A DNA stretch of 64,000 bases from an uncultured Ilyobacter sp. (GTDB lineage: Bacteria; Fusobacteriota; Fusobacteriia; Fusobacteriales; Fusobacteriaceae), in contig NZ_OY764059.1 in NCBI RefSeq assembly GCF_963668085.1, positions 1,054,001 to 1,118,000 on the forward strand. The letters are read 5' to 3'. This document shows positions 17,669 through 27,080 of the stretch, piece by piece; the first letter of the stretch is position 1, and every line of letters starts with the position of its first letter. Made by a program: the position numbers and the translations under genes. A model generated the notes under the pieces. The model saw only the letters and a program-made list of their open reading frames with translations, did not search any database and was not told where the DNA came from.

Positions 17669-18880
17669 TCAGCATTTTTCATTGCTTATATAATCCTCAA
17701 AGCCTTGATAAAATTCTTCTTCACCCTCTTCTTCAGAAAGTGACTCAAGGATTGATTCTTTACAATTTTCAAGCTTCAGGTGGTCAGGAAGAGGTGCCTC
17801 TTTTAGAAACTTGAAGTCCTTGTCTTTTAATATAGGAAGAAAAAGATAAGGAAGTGGTCTGTCAAACTCCGAAATATAAGAGTGTGCACCAAATGCCCCT
17901 CCTTGTTTAGATGCCTTATTTATCTCTCTGGCGTATTTAGTGTGATTTGAGCAGTCATGGATGAGCATATCCCATTTTTCATCAATAGCCATTTTCATAA
18001 ACTTGTAAGTGATTTTTCTAGACCAAGTAGGAGAAAGATAGCCATTTTTATAGACATAAAATTTTTCTCCGATATAATTGTTTATATTGTCTGGACCTAC
18101 ATGAAACTCAGCACAGTTCATAAAATCAAGACCGATAGAGAGGATTTCTTCTTTTTTTTCTATGAAACTTTCATAGAATTCATGAGTCATGGGAGTTTCT
18201 ATTCCAACTGATTTAAAATATTTTCTAGCTGTTTTCATGGCCTCTATTACCCTATCAGAGCAGTTGGATGCTCCTAGATTGAATCTCAACTCATCAAGCC
18301 CGTTTTCTGCAAGTTTTTTTAGATTTTCATCTGTACAGAGTACTCCGTTGGTGTACATATGCTGATGGATTCCGGCATTATTAAATTTTTTCACAACAGA
18401 ATAATATTCTTCTATTTCCATAAAGGGCTCTAAATATACATAGGCTACTCCACTAGGATTTTTCTGAATGGAAAGAAGTAGGTCGAGATCATCTTCTTCG
18501 TATAGATTATCACCTATATCCCACATCCCTTCTGGGATCTGTTCTACATCTTCCATAGAGTCATGATAATAGCAGAACTTACATGTTAGGTTACAGGTAT
18601 GTGTCTTCCTGATGCCCCCTAGTCCGTCACCGAAAAGACAAGATAGACACCCTTTGGGAAAGTTCTTTTCTTCTCCCACATAATATGTTCTGCCTTTTAA
18701 ATCTTTTAGTTCAGGAATATTTTTCTGAAGTTCTTTTATCTCACTTATATAGCTTTTTTCGATCTGCCTCATAGTGGATCTTATTATATTATTATATTCT
18801 TCAAAGACCTGCTGACTGTCGCTAGGTATTTCAGATAAAAATTCAAACCATTCTAAAGCTTCTTTTTTACTAATGTTCAT
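17669..18880 (-). CDS. Radical SAM protein
   Basis: 403 residues. The cluster motif CxxxCxxC appears as CNLTCKFC near residue 114, preceded by another Cys pair (GCLSCLFGDG) that could bind an auxiliary cluster or zinc. The fold continues with YVYLEPFMEI and YTNGVLCTDE typical of activase/MoaA-like radical SAM barrels. The substrate cannot be told. Start at 18880: GGAGGAAAAT is upstream and overlaps an earlier ATG. Monocistronic. Confidence 0.85.
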   Translation of the reverse strand: MNISKKEALEWFEFLSEIPSDSQQVFEEYNNIIRSTMRQIEKSYISEIKELQKNIPELKDLKGRTYYVGEEKNFPKGCLSCLFGDGLGGIRKTHTCNLTCKFCYYHDSMEDVEQIPEGMWDIGDNLYEEDDLDLLLSIQKNPSGVAYVYLEPFMEIEEYYSVVKKFNNAGIHQHMYTNGVLCTDENLKKLAENGLDELRFNLGASNCSDRVIEAMKTARKYFKSVGIETPMTHEFYESFIEKKEEILSIGLDFMNCAEFHVGPDNINNYIGEKFYVYKNGYLSPTWSRKITYKFMKMAIDEKWDMLIHDCSNHTKYAREINKASKQGGAFGAHSYISEFDRPLPYLFLPILKDKDFKFLKEAPLPDHLKLENCKESILESLSEEEGEEEFYQGFEDYISNEKC

Positions 18881-19124
18881 ATTTTCCTCCATAACTTAAA
18901 TACAAGGTTATCTAGTTATTTTATCATTTAACTTTTACTATTACAATGAAAAACTTTCTTATCTCACTTTCTAAATATGTAGTTATGTCAATAAAATTGG
19001 TAATTTAAGAATTGAAATTAAAAATAAATATTTTTAAAAAATTGAAGGATTAAATTTAAAAATGTGGTATATATATAGTGACTCGGATAGTTATGAATTT
19101 TTTTAAACATAAGGAGGAGAGGAA

Positions 19125-20147
19125 ATGAGAAAAAAACTATTAATTGGAGCTTTTATTGCTGTAGCTGCTATAGCCAGTGCAGCTGAGTTAGAATTAAAAT
19201 TGGGTGCTGATTTATACAGAGACTTGACAGAGGATGCCTCAGGACATAACCCTGTTAAAATTTACCCTGGAGGATCAGCAGGATTGGAATTATTGGTTAA
19301 TGAAGATTCACCTTTTAGATTTGGTATAGGTGCTGAAGCTAAGAGTTCTGTAGAAGGAAGTGGCGGATATGATGGACATTATGCCTTCCCTGTATATGGT
19401 GTAGGAAAATATGATGTAGCCGACACATGGTATCTATTAGGTAGAGCAGGATATGCCTTTGCCAAAGAAGGGGATGCCGATGATGTGATAGATGCCAACG
19501 GTGGTCTATACGGAGCTGTAGGTGTAGGTAAGGAGTTTATGGATGAAAGGTTCAACCTTGAGTTCATGTATGAACTTATGGATTATGACTATGATACAGC
19601 TACATCTGCTTCTAACGAGGACGGATTATACCATGTTGCTTCCCTTAAATTCGGTATTAAATTCGGAGGACCTTCACCTGCTGTAGCGGCTCCTGTACCA
19701 ATGATGGTAGAGAAGCCTGATCCAGTTATGGTTGTAGAACCTGAACCTGAGCCAGTAGTTGAAAAACCAGCTCCGGCTCCAGAACCTGTTATAATGGTTC
19801 CTGAAGAGGGATTAAAATTAAGAGAGCTTTTCTCAGTAAACAGCTATGAAGTAACAGCTGCAGGACTTGCAGAAATTGATGAAATTTCCCAAGTTTTAGT
19901 AGGACACAAAGGAACACTTACTATAGAGGGAAATACTGACTCAACTGGATCTGCAAAATATAACATGATGCTATCTGAAAAAAGAGCAGAAGCTGTAGCA
20001 AACGAGTTTAAGACAAAACTCGAAGGTGAAGAGATAGAAATAGTTTCAAAAGGATTCGGAGAAGAGAACCCATTGGTTCCTAACACAACTCCAGAGGCAA
20101 AAGCCCAAAACAGAAGAGTAGAAGTATTCTGGGATCCAGCAGAATAA
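19125..20147 (+). CDS. OmpA-family outer-membrane protein
   Basis: 340 residues: signal peptide (cleavage after AIASAA), an eight-strand-like barrel (about 21-180), a Pro/Glu/Val-rich linker (about 185-227), and a C-terminal OmpA domain (TIEGNTDSTGSAKYNMMLSE and NRRVEVFW) that binds peptidoglycan. It anchors the outer membrane to the wall. AAGGAGGAGAGGAA precedes the ATG. Codon use is biased toward frequent codons, suggesting high expression. Confidence 0.94.
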   Translation: MRKKLLIGAFIAVAAIASAAELELKLGADLYRDLTEDASGHNPVKIYPGGSAGLELLVNEDSPFRFGIGAEAKSSVEGSGGYDGHYAFPVYGVGKYDVADTWYLLGRAGYAFAKEGDADDVIDANGGLYGAVGVGKEFMDERFNLEFMYELMDYDYDTATSASNEDGLYHVASLKFGIKFGGPSPAVAAPVPMMVEKPDPVMVVEPEPEPVVEKPAPAPEPVIMVPEEGLKLRELFSVNSYEVTAAGLAEIDEISQVLVGHKGTLTIEGNTDSTGSAKYNMMLSEKRAEAVANEFKTKLEGEEIEIVSKGFGEENPLVPNTTPEAKAQNRRVEVFWDPAE

Positions 20148-20188
20148 CAAATAAAAAATGGCTGCGAAAGCAGCCTTTTTTATTTGTT
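20147..20188. terminator. Terminator after the OmpA-like gene
   Basis: GGCTGC-GAAA-GCAGCC (GNRA tetraloop) with A-rich left and T-rich right flanks extending the stem; it serves the convergent leftward gene as well. Confidence 0.92.
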
Positions 20189-20212
20189 ATTTATTATATC
20201 AATCTGATTTTT

Positions 20213-20641
20213 TTAGTCTCTGTCTCTATATCTTTCATTTCTCTCATATTTTTTAGCCTGTCCATGAGGAACTCTGTTGCGTGACCTGTGATAGTTGTTT
20301 ACAACTACTACCTTTTGAGGTTCTCTATATCTGTTTTTATATTTTTTGCTATATCTTGGCTTTTCATACCTGTGTACAACCTTCTTCACGTATCTAGGCC
20401 TTTTGTATACATGAACCTCTTTTTCTATATATCTAGGTCCTTCATATATGTATACCTCTTTTTCAAGATATCTCGATCTTGGCTCACGGTAACGATGATT
20501 ATATCCATCATTTACACTTAGAGAAACAGAAACATCGGCACCTTTCCTATGACCATCTCCAAAGTTTAAAGACAAACTCCCGCTATCTGCAAAGGTTAGA
20601 GTGGATATGAATACAAATCCTATCATCAGTAATTTTTTCAT
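20213..20641 (-). CDS. Secreted Tyr/Arg/Lys-rich repeat protein
   Basis: 142 residues. Signal peptide MKKLLMIGFVFISTLTFA, then SGSLSLNFGDG, then four tandem 13-residue repeats of the form PRYxxKEVyxYe (about residues 58-110), ending in a very basic Arg-rich tail. Exported and strongly cationic, it could bind anionic surface polymers. The ATG follows AAAGGAGGAACAAAA. Its promoter carries the same direct-repeat element as the efflux operon. Confidence 0.8.
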   Translation of the reverse strand: MKKLLMIGFVFISTLTFADSGSLSLNFGDGHRKGADVSVSLSVNDGYNHRYREPRSRYLEKEVYIYEGPRYIEKEVHVYKRPRYVKKVVHRYEKPRYSKKYKNRYREPQKVVVVNNYHRSRNRVPHGQAKKYERNERYRDRD

Positions 20642-20679
20642 TTTTGTTCCTCCTTTAATCTAAATATTTTCTATAACTA

Positions 20680-20711
20680 AGTCTACTTATTTACTGTGAC
20701 GGCAATGTGAC
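20680..20711 (-). promoter_or_regulatory. Direct-repeat promoter element, second copy
   Basis: On the minus strand GTCACA-N5-GTCACA, a 9-base spacer GTAAATAAG and -10 box TAGACT, matching the element at 13421-13452 in spacing and in the spacer sequence. The expected transcript start is about 30 bases before the secreted repeat protein. Confidence 0.7.
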
Positions 20712-20834
20712 AATAAAAAGAAAGATATATCAGTATGAAGAAAGGTAGAATTAAAGTAGAGGAATAAGAAATAAAAATTGGTATCTATTTGAAAGATTAC
20801 CTTGTACCTTTATGATGAAATGTGGTGATTATTT

Positions 20835-22208
20835 ATGGAAAGACTAGAAAAATATAAAAAAGTATTAAAACTAGCTCTCCCTGCAGTGGGAGAGATGCTC
20901 TTATACATGCTTATATGGACAGTGGATACCCTAATGGTTGGGAAATACGGCGGGAGAGTGGCAGTAAGTGCTGTAGGACTCTCTGGCCAGATATTATATA
21001 CAGTTTCAGCTATATTTTCTGCTATGGGTATAGGGGTCGCTCTCACCTCCCTTGTATCTAGGAAAATCGGAGAGAAAGACACTGAAGAGGCCAATATCTA
21101 CGGAAGTATTGGATTTTTTATGGGGGTGGCCATATCTTTGGTTTTGGGAATTTTATTTTTTACCCTTCCTCAGGAATTCTTGAAATTTGCAAATGCAAGG
21201 GGAGAGGTTTTAACACTCGGAAGTATATATTTAAAAATAAGTTCTTTTGCACTTTTGATGACCATCTGGAGAGGATTATTAAACGGAATCATAAGAGGTG
21301 CCCAGAATACTAAGATACCTCTGTACACAACTGCCGTGATGACCGTAGTCAACTTAGGATTAGATTACCTCCTTATATTTGGTAAAATGGGTTTTCCTGA
21401 GATGGGAGTAAGTGGAGCCGCCATAGCGACTGTGGCAGCAAACTTTGTTGGATTTCTATATACAATATTTTATCTTCAGAAGTATTCTTGCGTCAGCCTG
21501 GGCTTATGTATGGGAATAAATAGCCGTCATCTCATATACTTAAAGGATAAATGGTGGGAAATAATGAAAATTGCTTTACCAGCCTCATTTCAAGAGGGAG
21601 CCATTAGTATATCGAGGCTTGCTGCTGTATTTATAATAATGATCTTGGGAGAAACTGCATTTTCTGCCAATCAAATAGCCCTTACAGTAGAATCAATTTC
21701 ATTTATGCCTGGCTGGGGATTTGCTGTGGCTGCAACTTCACTAGCAGGTCTAAAGATGGGTGAAAAAAATTATGAAGAGGCAGAAGAGATGATAGGAATA
21801 AGTCTTCAAATGGGAATTGTTGTAATGGGAGTTATCGCATTCTCCTTTGTCCTTTTTCCAGAATTTCTTATTTCTCTTTTTATAAAAGTTGAAGAAAAAG
21901 AGGTGATATCCTTAGGAGCCGTTTGCCTTATGATAGCTTCTTTAGAACAGATTCCCCTGGCTTATTCTATGATTGTAAGTGGAGCACTCCGAGGTATGGG
22001 AGATACCAAAACCCCTTTTTATATATCTGTTTTTTCACACTGGTTTATAAGGCTACCTTTGATATATTATTTGATATACCTTAAAAGATCACCTGTTTAT
22101 TATGTATGGATTGTACAGGTCTTTCACTGGATTATAGACGGAGGACTTTTGTATATCTTTTATAAAAAGAAAATGAACAGCCTCTTAAAATACAAGGTTA
22201 AAAATTGA
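20835..22208 (+). CDS. MATE-family multidrug/metabolite efflux pump
   Basis: 457 residues, twelve predicted membrane helices in two homologous halves. Typical signatures include LPAVGEMLLYMLIWTVDTLM near the N-terminus and the later ALPASFQEGAISISR start of the second half. It exports cationic compounds using Na+ or H+. The upstream site GTGGTGATTT is weak. It has no partner genes; about 580 non-coding bases follow. Confidence 0.93.
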   Translation: MERLEKYKKVLKLALPAVGEMLLYMLIWTVDTLMVGKYGGRVAVSAVGLSGQILYTVSAIFSAMGIGVALTSLVSRKIGEKDTEEANIYGSIGFFMGVAISLVLGILFFTLPQEFLKFANARGEVLTLGSIYLKISSFALLMTIWRGLLNGIIRGAQNTKIPLYTTAVMTVVNLGLDYLLIFGKMGFPEMGVSGAAIATVAANFVGFLYTIFYLQKYSCVSLGLCMGINSRHLIYLKDKWWEIMKIALPASFQEGAISISRLAAVFIIMILGETAFSANQIALTVESISFMPGWGFAVAATSLAGLKMGEKNYEEAEEMIGISLQMGIVVMGVIAFSFVLFPEFLISLFIKVEEKEVISLGAVCLMIASLEQIPLAYSMIVSGALRGMGDTKTPFYISVFSHWFIRLPLIYYLIYLKRSPVYYVWIVQVFHWIIDGGLLYIFYKKKMNSLLKYKVKN

Positions 22209-22790
22209 AGTATATTCCATAGAATAGAAAAAACAAAAATTATTTTAAAACTTTAGTCTTTTTAAAGTTTGTTATTTTATACCAGCTGTACTCAAAAAAA
22301 GGTATCTGAGACAATATTGAAAATACGTTCATTATTGTTAAAAATACTTTTTTTTTATACAAAAAATTAATAGAAAAATATCAATAAATTAAAAATAACT
22401 TTTACAAAGTTTGATATTAATTTCGAAATTATATTTTTTGTTCTTTTTGAGAACTGATGTGAATTATAAAAGTACGGTTTCACATTAAGATTCTAATATA
22501 TAATTTAATAGGAAAATATTTTAATTTAAAATAAACTTATAAAATTAAAGTATGTAATTTTATAAAAAAATTATTGACCTTTGGATAAATATGATATATA
22601 TTGTATAAATGTAATTCGCTAAAAGAATAATTTGTATCAATAAAAGTGCGGTAATGTTCTATAAAGGGGCTGTTTACTGGTTTGTTTTGAATAAAATATA
22701 TTAAAATTAATATTTTTTTAAAAAAATAACATAATAACCAAAAGAAAGAATCTTTAGTTCTAAAATTTTCAACAGGAGGGTTTGTAACTT
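22209..22790 (+). promoter_or_regulatory. Long upstream region of amt with promoter
   Basis: 580 AT-rich bases without a gene. A promoter is visible: TTGACC (22574-22579), 17 bases, TATATT (22597-22602). A transcript from there would have a leader of about 180 bases. The word TAAAAGTGCGGTAATGT occurs in it near 22640, with a related TAAAAGTACGGT near 22467. No known riboswitch is recognised. Confidence 0.5.
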
Positions 22791-24071
22791 ATGAAAAAAA
22801 TGTCGTTTTTATGGAAACTAGGGGTTATTTCTATGATATGTCCTACTTTATTGTTCGCTTCTTCGGATATCCAGACAAATTTGAATATAGTTTGGCTTGG
22901 GATAGCCGGTGCTATGGTAATGTTTATGCAAGTTGGTTTTATAGCCTTAGAATCAGGCTTCACAAGAGGTAAAAATGCTGTTAACGTTGCTTCAAAAGGT
23001 ATACTGGATTTTGCAGTTGGAGCTATACTTTATTTTTCCATTGGTTATGCATTTATGTTTGGAGAAGGAAGTTTTATAGGAACAACTAATTTTTTCCTGA
23101 CAGATTATATCAGCTCAGGAGATAGCTGGGGAATCATGGTTTGGTTCTTTCAGGTAATGTTTGCAGGAGCTGCGGCTACAATAGTTTCAGGTGCAGTTGC
23201 AGAAAGAGTAAAACTTTCAGGTTATGTAATTGCATGTGCTTTGATTGCAGGTTTCATTTATCCTATATTTGGACACTGGGCATGGAGCGGCGAAGGATGG
23301 CTTGCTGCCATGAACTTTCATGATTTTGCAGGGTCTACAGTAATTCACTCACTAGGAGGGTGGCTTGCCCTTGCAGGAGCTATAGTTGTGGGACCTAGAT
23401 TTGGAAAATTTGGAAAAGACGGGAAAGTAAATGCCATTCCAGGCCATAATATACCTTTAGCTACCCTAGGAACTTTTATACTGTGGTTCGGTTGGTATGG
23501 TTTTAACGGTGGTTCAACTCTTTTAGGTGACGGATCTATAGCTATAGTTCTCTTGAATACGACACTTGGAGGAGCAGCAGGTGCTCTTTCTGCCATGATC
23601 TATTCGGTATTCAAACAAAACAAATTAGTGGATCTAGGTATGACTCTAAACGGAGCTTTAGCCGGATTGGTATCGGTGACGGCAGGGGCAGATGTATTAC
23701 ATCCTGGTTTTGGAATACTCATAGGGCTTATAGCTGGAGTCCTTGTATCAGTTTCGGTTCCTTTCTTTGATAAAATAGGTGTTGATGACCCTGTCGGTGC
23801 AGTTTCAGTACATGGGGTTAATGGTGCATGGGGTACTATTGCTGTAGGACTCTTCACAGCAGAATACAGTCTAGGCACCCAGCTTATTGGTTCGGTTTCT
23901 GTATTTGTCTACGCCTTTGGAATAGGAATGATAATGTTTAAACTGATAGATAAATTGATGGGAATAAGAGTAACTGCAAGCGAAGAGTTAATGGGTCTTG
24001 ATATTGCAGAACATGGATATTCAGCTTATCCAGAATTTCCTTCACATTCTGAGGTGTCCCTATTTAAATAA
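22791..24071 (+). CDS. amt: Ammonium transporter Amt
   Basis: 426 residues: signal sequence (MKKMSFLWKLGVISMICP..., cleaved near FAS), then eleven membrane helices. Family motifs include FMQVGFIALESGF, SGAVAERVKL, the pore stretch DFAGSTVIHSLGG and VHGVNGAWGTI with its pore His. It carries ammonium/ammonia inward. The PII gene directly downstream forms the usual amt-glnK pair. Start: ATG after AGGAGGGTTTGTAACTT. Confidence 0.96.
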   Translation: MKKMSFLWKLGVISMICPTLLFASSDIQTNLNIVWLGIAGAMVMFMQVGFIALESGFTRGKNAVNVASKGILDFAVGAILYFSIGYAFMFGEGSFIGTTNFFLTDYISSGDSWGIMVWFFQVMFAGAAATIVSGAVAERVKLSGYVIACALIAGFIYPIFGHWAWSGEGWLAAMNFHDFAGSTVIHSLGGWLALAGAIVVGPRFGKFGKDGKVNAIPGHNIPLATLGTFILWFGWYGFNGGSTLLGDGSIAIVLLNTTLGGAAGALSAMIYSVFKQNKLVDLGMTLNGALAGLVSVTAGADVLHPGFGILIGLIAGVLVSVSVPFFDKIGVDDPVGAVSVHGVNGAWGTIAVGLFTAEYSLGTQLIGSVSVFVYAFGIGMIMFKLIDKLMGIRVTASEELMGLDIAEHGYSAYPEFPSHSEVSLFK

Positions 24072-24125
24072 TTAGTTTTATGAGGTAGAATTTAAATGAG
24101 GATAATATTCTAGGAGGTGTTTTTA

Positions 24126-24464
24126 ATGAAAATGTTGACAGCGGTAATTAGACCTGAGGGGCTAAACCTTTTGAAAGAGGCCCTGCATGAAGAAGGAATA
24201 CATGGTATGACGATAAGTGAGGTAAGAGGTTTTGGACGGCAGCTTGGTAAAAAGGAGATTTTTAGAGGTGTTGAATATCTTGTGGAGTTTATTCCAAAAT
24301 TAAGAATAGAAATCTTATTGAAAGATAGTGATGTGGAAAAAACAATAGACATCCTGTTGAAAAATCTTAAAACAGGAGAAATTGGTGATGGAAAGATATT
24401 TATACATCCTGTAGAAGATGTGGTTAGAATAAGTTCTTCTGAAAGAGGAGAAAAAGCGATATAA
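24126..24464 (+). CDS. glnK: PII nitrogen regulatory protein
   Basis: 112 residues. It has the PII start MKMLTAVIRPEG, the T-loop GFGRQLGKKEIFRGVEYLVE keeping the Tyr equivalent to residue 51 (modification site in many PII proteins), and the C-terminal GDGKIFIHPVEDVVRI for ATP/2-oxoglutarate binding. It blocks Amt when nitrogen is plentiful. ATG 24126 has AGGAGGTG upstream and fits the family start; a GTG nine bases earlier is rejected. Confidence 0.95.
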   Translation: MKMLTAVIRPEGLNLLKEALHEEGIHGMTISEVRGFGRQLGKKEIFRGVEYLVEFIPKLRIEILLKDSDVEKTIDILLKNLKTGEIGDGKIFIHPVEDVVRISSSERGEKAI

Positions 24465-24469
24465 GTAAG

Positions 24470-24502
24470 AAGTGGCAGTTTATATAAACTGCCACTTTTT
24501 TT
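24470..24502. terminator. Terminator after amt-glnK
   Basis: Perfect palindrome AAGTGGCAGTTTAT / ATAAACTGCCACTT followed by T7; it also serves the convergent pmbA gene. Confidence 0.9.
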
Positions 24503-24504
24503 AA

Positions 24505-25848
24505 TTAATCTGCAGAAATGTTTAAGTTAGTCACAAGAACCGAGGGAGCACCCACAGGAGATAGTCCAAATTTCAGATCATCTCCCAAAAGATCTATTTC
24601 TTTTAAAAGTTCAAAAAAGTTTCCTGAGACAGTTATCTGCTTTAAAGGGCTGGATATTTTCCCATCGGCTATGAGGAATCCCTCAGATGCCAGAGAAAAA
24701 TCCCCTGAAATTGAATTTAATCCAGAGTGAAGTCCGCTTAGAGAGGTTATTAATACCCCGTTATTCAAGGACTCTAAAAGCTCCTCAAAAGAAGTTTCTC
24801 CCTCCTTCATGTAGAAATTACTAGGAGATATCCCAAGTGTTCCCTTGTAACCACCTTTTGATGCATTTCCAGTAGAATTCACCCCGTCTTTTTTTGCTGT
24901 TTTGAGGTTATAAAAATAATTGGTAAGAACGCCGTTTTTAACTATTTCCTTATATTGTGTAGGAACTCCCTCAGCATCAAAAGAAGAGGAAGCCATACCA
25001 TTTTTCATATGCGGATTGTCTACAATAGTTACTTTTTCACTTGCTATGGCACTTCCTAGTTTTTCTTTAAGTTTAGAGATACCCTTTTGTACATTGTCAG
25101 ATGAAAAAATTCCGGTAAATGCCCCTAGCATACTTGCAAAGGCCTCATTTTTAAAAATGACCTCATATTGTTTTGATTCGATAGAAATAGGATTTAATTT
25201 GGCAACTGCGTCTTCTACTGCTTCTTTTGCTATATTATCGGCATTAAATAATGAAAAATCATTTGAAACTCTAAAAGCTGATCCAGATTTGGTGACCCCG
25301 TCAGCTTCTGCGACAACTGATATATAAATATAAGCAGAGTTTCCTTTTTCTGATAAATTAAGTCCCTTGGAATTTTTTATTATTCTAGTAGAAGAACCGT
25401 TTCCAAATACGCAATAATTTACTCTCTTTATTCTTTTATCCATTTCCGTGGTATTCTTCTCAGTATTCATCAATAAAGAGATCTTATCCCCTATACTCAA
25501 AGCCTCTAAGTCTGGATTATAAAGCTCTAATTTTTTATATTCTTCCTCGCCTTTATAAATCTCCTCTATATCATCATTCTCAATAATAGAAGCATTTTCA
25601 AGGGCTTCATTTATAAGGAAATCTATCTCTGTTTCGGAAATTGATTCTGTGTAAGAATATCCCATTTTTCCATTCTCCATTACCCTAAAAGATATTCCCT
25701 GGGAATTAGAGTCAGAATATGAGTCAACTTCCTGGTTAAATACCTTGATAGAAGAACTTTTTGAAGATGTGTAATATATCTCAAAATTTTCTAGACAACG
25801 TTCTTTTGCCTTTTTAAAAAGAAGATCAATAAAAATATTTATTTCCAT
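24505..25848 (-). CDS. pmbA: TldE/PmbA-like metalloprotease subunit
   Basis: 447 residues, the non-catalytic PmbA/TldE partner of the TldD/TldE protease that processes peptides such as microcins. It lacks an HExxxH motif and has the family C-terminal part (GLHSGLNSISGDFSLASEG). No tldD is adjacent, so the partner must lie elsewhere. ATG 25848 is chosen for GGAGGAAAAAATA upstream. Confidence 0.9.
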   Translation of the reverse strand: MEINIFIDLLFKKAKERCLENFEIYYTSSKSSSIKVFNQEVDSYSDSNSQGISFRVMENGKMGYSYTESISETEIDFLINEALENASIIENDDIEEIYKGEEEYKKLELYNPDLEALSIGDKISLLMNTEKNTTEMDKRIKRVNYCVFGNGSSTRIIKNSKGLNLSEKGNSAYIYISVVAEADGVTKSGSAFRVSNDFSLFNADNIAKEAVEDAVAKLNPISIESKQYEVIFKNEAFASMLGAFTGIFSSDNVQKGISKLKEKLGSAIASEKVTIVDNPHMKNGMASSSFDAEGVPTQYKEIVKNGVLTNYFYNLKTAKKDGVNSTGNASKGGYKGTLGISPSNFYMKEGETSFEELLESLNNGVLITSLSGLHSGLNSISGDFSLASEGFLIADGKISSPLKQITVSGNFFELLKEIDLLGDDLKFGLSPVGAPSVLVTNLNISAD

Positions 25849-26009
25849 TATTTTTTCCTCCAAATTGCATATTTGTTATAAGGTTTATTGGTTTTTCCAT
25901 GCATTTTACAACACTTTATATATTTTATAATATTTATTTGTGATAAATGCAAATAAAATATGTTTATATTAAACTAAACTCTTAATTTGGCAGCCCTTGT
26001 TATTCCAAT

Positions 26010-26047
26010 AAAAAAAGCAGAAAAGCCTTTTTAGAGCCTATCTGCTT
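26010..26047 (-). terminator. Probable terminator of the CpxP/ZraP-like gene
   Basis: On the minus strand AAGCAGA and TCTGCTT enclose an inner GGCTCTAAAAAGGC region and are followed by a T run. Confidence 0.6.
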
Positions 26048-26067
26048 ATGATATTTTCAAACAAAAT

Positions 26068-26493
26068 TCATCTTTTGGTGTTTTCATGATTTATTTTCAT
26101 TATTTCGGTTTTGACTTTGGCTTCTAGTGAAGCGATCTCATTATTGAGATCTTCTACTTTCTCCCAGTCAGGAGCATCCTTTAGCAGTTCAGCTTCCAAC
26201 AGAAGCTGCTTTTTATTAATATCTATGCCGTATCTGCTGTATACTTTAAAGCTTTCTTCTTTGATCTTAAGATATTCCTTTCCCTCTTCAGGTGTCATTT
26301 GCTGAAATCTATACATGGGCATGTAGCCTGCCTCATCATAGCCGTATCCCATCATGCTGCTCCTCTGCATCATCCTTCCTCCAAAATATCCATGTCCGGT
26401 GTTTAGAGACCTTCTCATGCCAAAATTCATAAATACAACGAAAAGTATAAATATCAAAAATAGTACACCTAAAAATGATAAAAGTTTTCTCAT
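26068..26493 (-). CDS. Membrane-anchored CpxP/ZraP-like protein
   Basis: 141 residues: one N-terminal helix (about 4-24), a Gly/Met/Tyr-rich stretch (about 32-60, many Met residues possibly binding metal), then a helical hairpin rich in charged residues like Spy/CpxP/ZraP chaperones. The conserved LTxxQ pattern is not clear, so assignment is by composition and layout. The likely location is the outer face of the inner membrane. Confidence 0.55.
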   Translation of the reverse strand: MRKLLSFLGVLFLIFILFVVFMNFGMRRSLNTGHGYFGGRMMQRSSMMGYGYDEAGYMPMYRFQQMTPEEGKEYLKIKEESFKVYSRYGIDINKKQLLLEAELLKDAPDWEKVEDLNNEIASLEAKVKTEIMKINHENTKR

Positions 26494-26619
26494 GATCCTC
26501 CTCCTTTTATAAAGAAATATTATATATATTATTCCATGAGCTTTGAAATAATCCTGTTTAAAAAAAAGGAGGTAAGCTATACTTGAGTATATAATTTTGT
26601 AAACTATAGGGGGTTTTTT

Positions 26620-27030
26620 ATGAAAAATATGATCTCTTTCCTGATCCCAAAACTTATTTCTATTTCCTCTTCTTCTAAGGTGATAGAAAGTTATGATATA
26701 AAAAGACTAAAATCAAAATTTGGTGAATCTAATGTTTCGCTGAATGAGAGCCAAATTGAAATATGGTCAGATGATACATGGACGATAGTTCAAGACGGAG
26801 TAGAAAGACCCTTTGAAGGGAAATTTTTAGCTATGATAGACAATTCCCTAAGAGGAGAGGGAATATCAAAACTGGGAATGAAGAGAAGAGGTCATGTATA
26901 TTACGATCCTGTCCGGGTGAAATATACAGTTGTAAATTGTTCTAGTAAGTCGGTTTTTATAGGAACTGGAAAAAATATAGATGATATATCTAAGGTATTT
27001 AGAATAGTTAGCAGATGTAGAAAACAATAA
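26620..27030 (+). CDS. Unknown protein, 136 residues
   Basis: Starts MKNMISFLIPKLISIS; a GGGGG run precedes the ATG. The N-terminus is hydrophobic, but the rest is mixed alpha/beta with a basic middle (GMKRRGHVYYDPVRVKYTVV). No family recognised. Monocistronic with a good terminator. Confidence 0.7.
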   Translation: MKNMISFLIPKLISISSSSKVIESYDIKRLKSKFGESNVSLNESQIEIWSDDTWTIVQDGVERPFEGKFLAMIDNSLRGEGISKLGMKRRGHVYYDPVRVKYTVVNCSSKSVFIGTGKNIDDISKVFRIVSRCRKQ

Positions 27031-27051
27031 AATACTAATAAATACTAAAGC

Positions 27052-27080
27052 AAGCCAGACTATCGTGTCTGGCTTTTTTT
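27052..27080. terminator. Terminator between convergent genes
   Basis: AGCCAGAC / GTCTGGCT stem followed by seven T. Confidence 0.88.
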
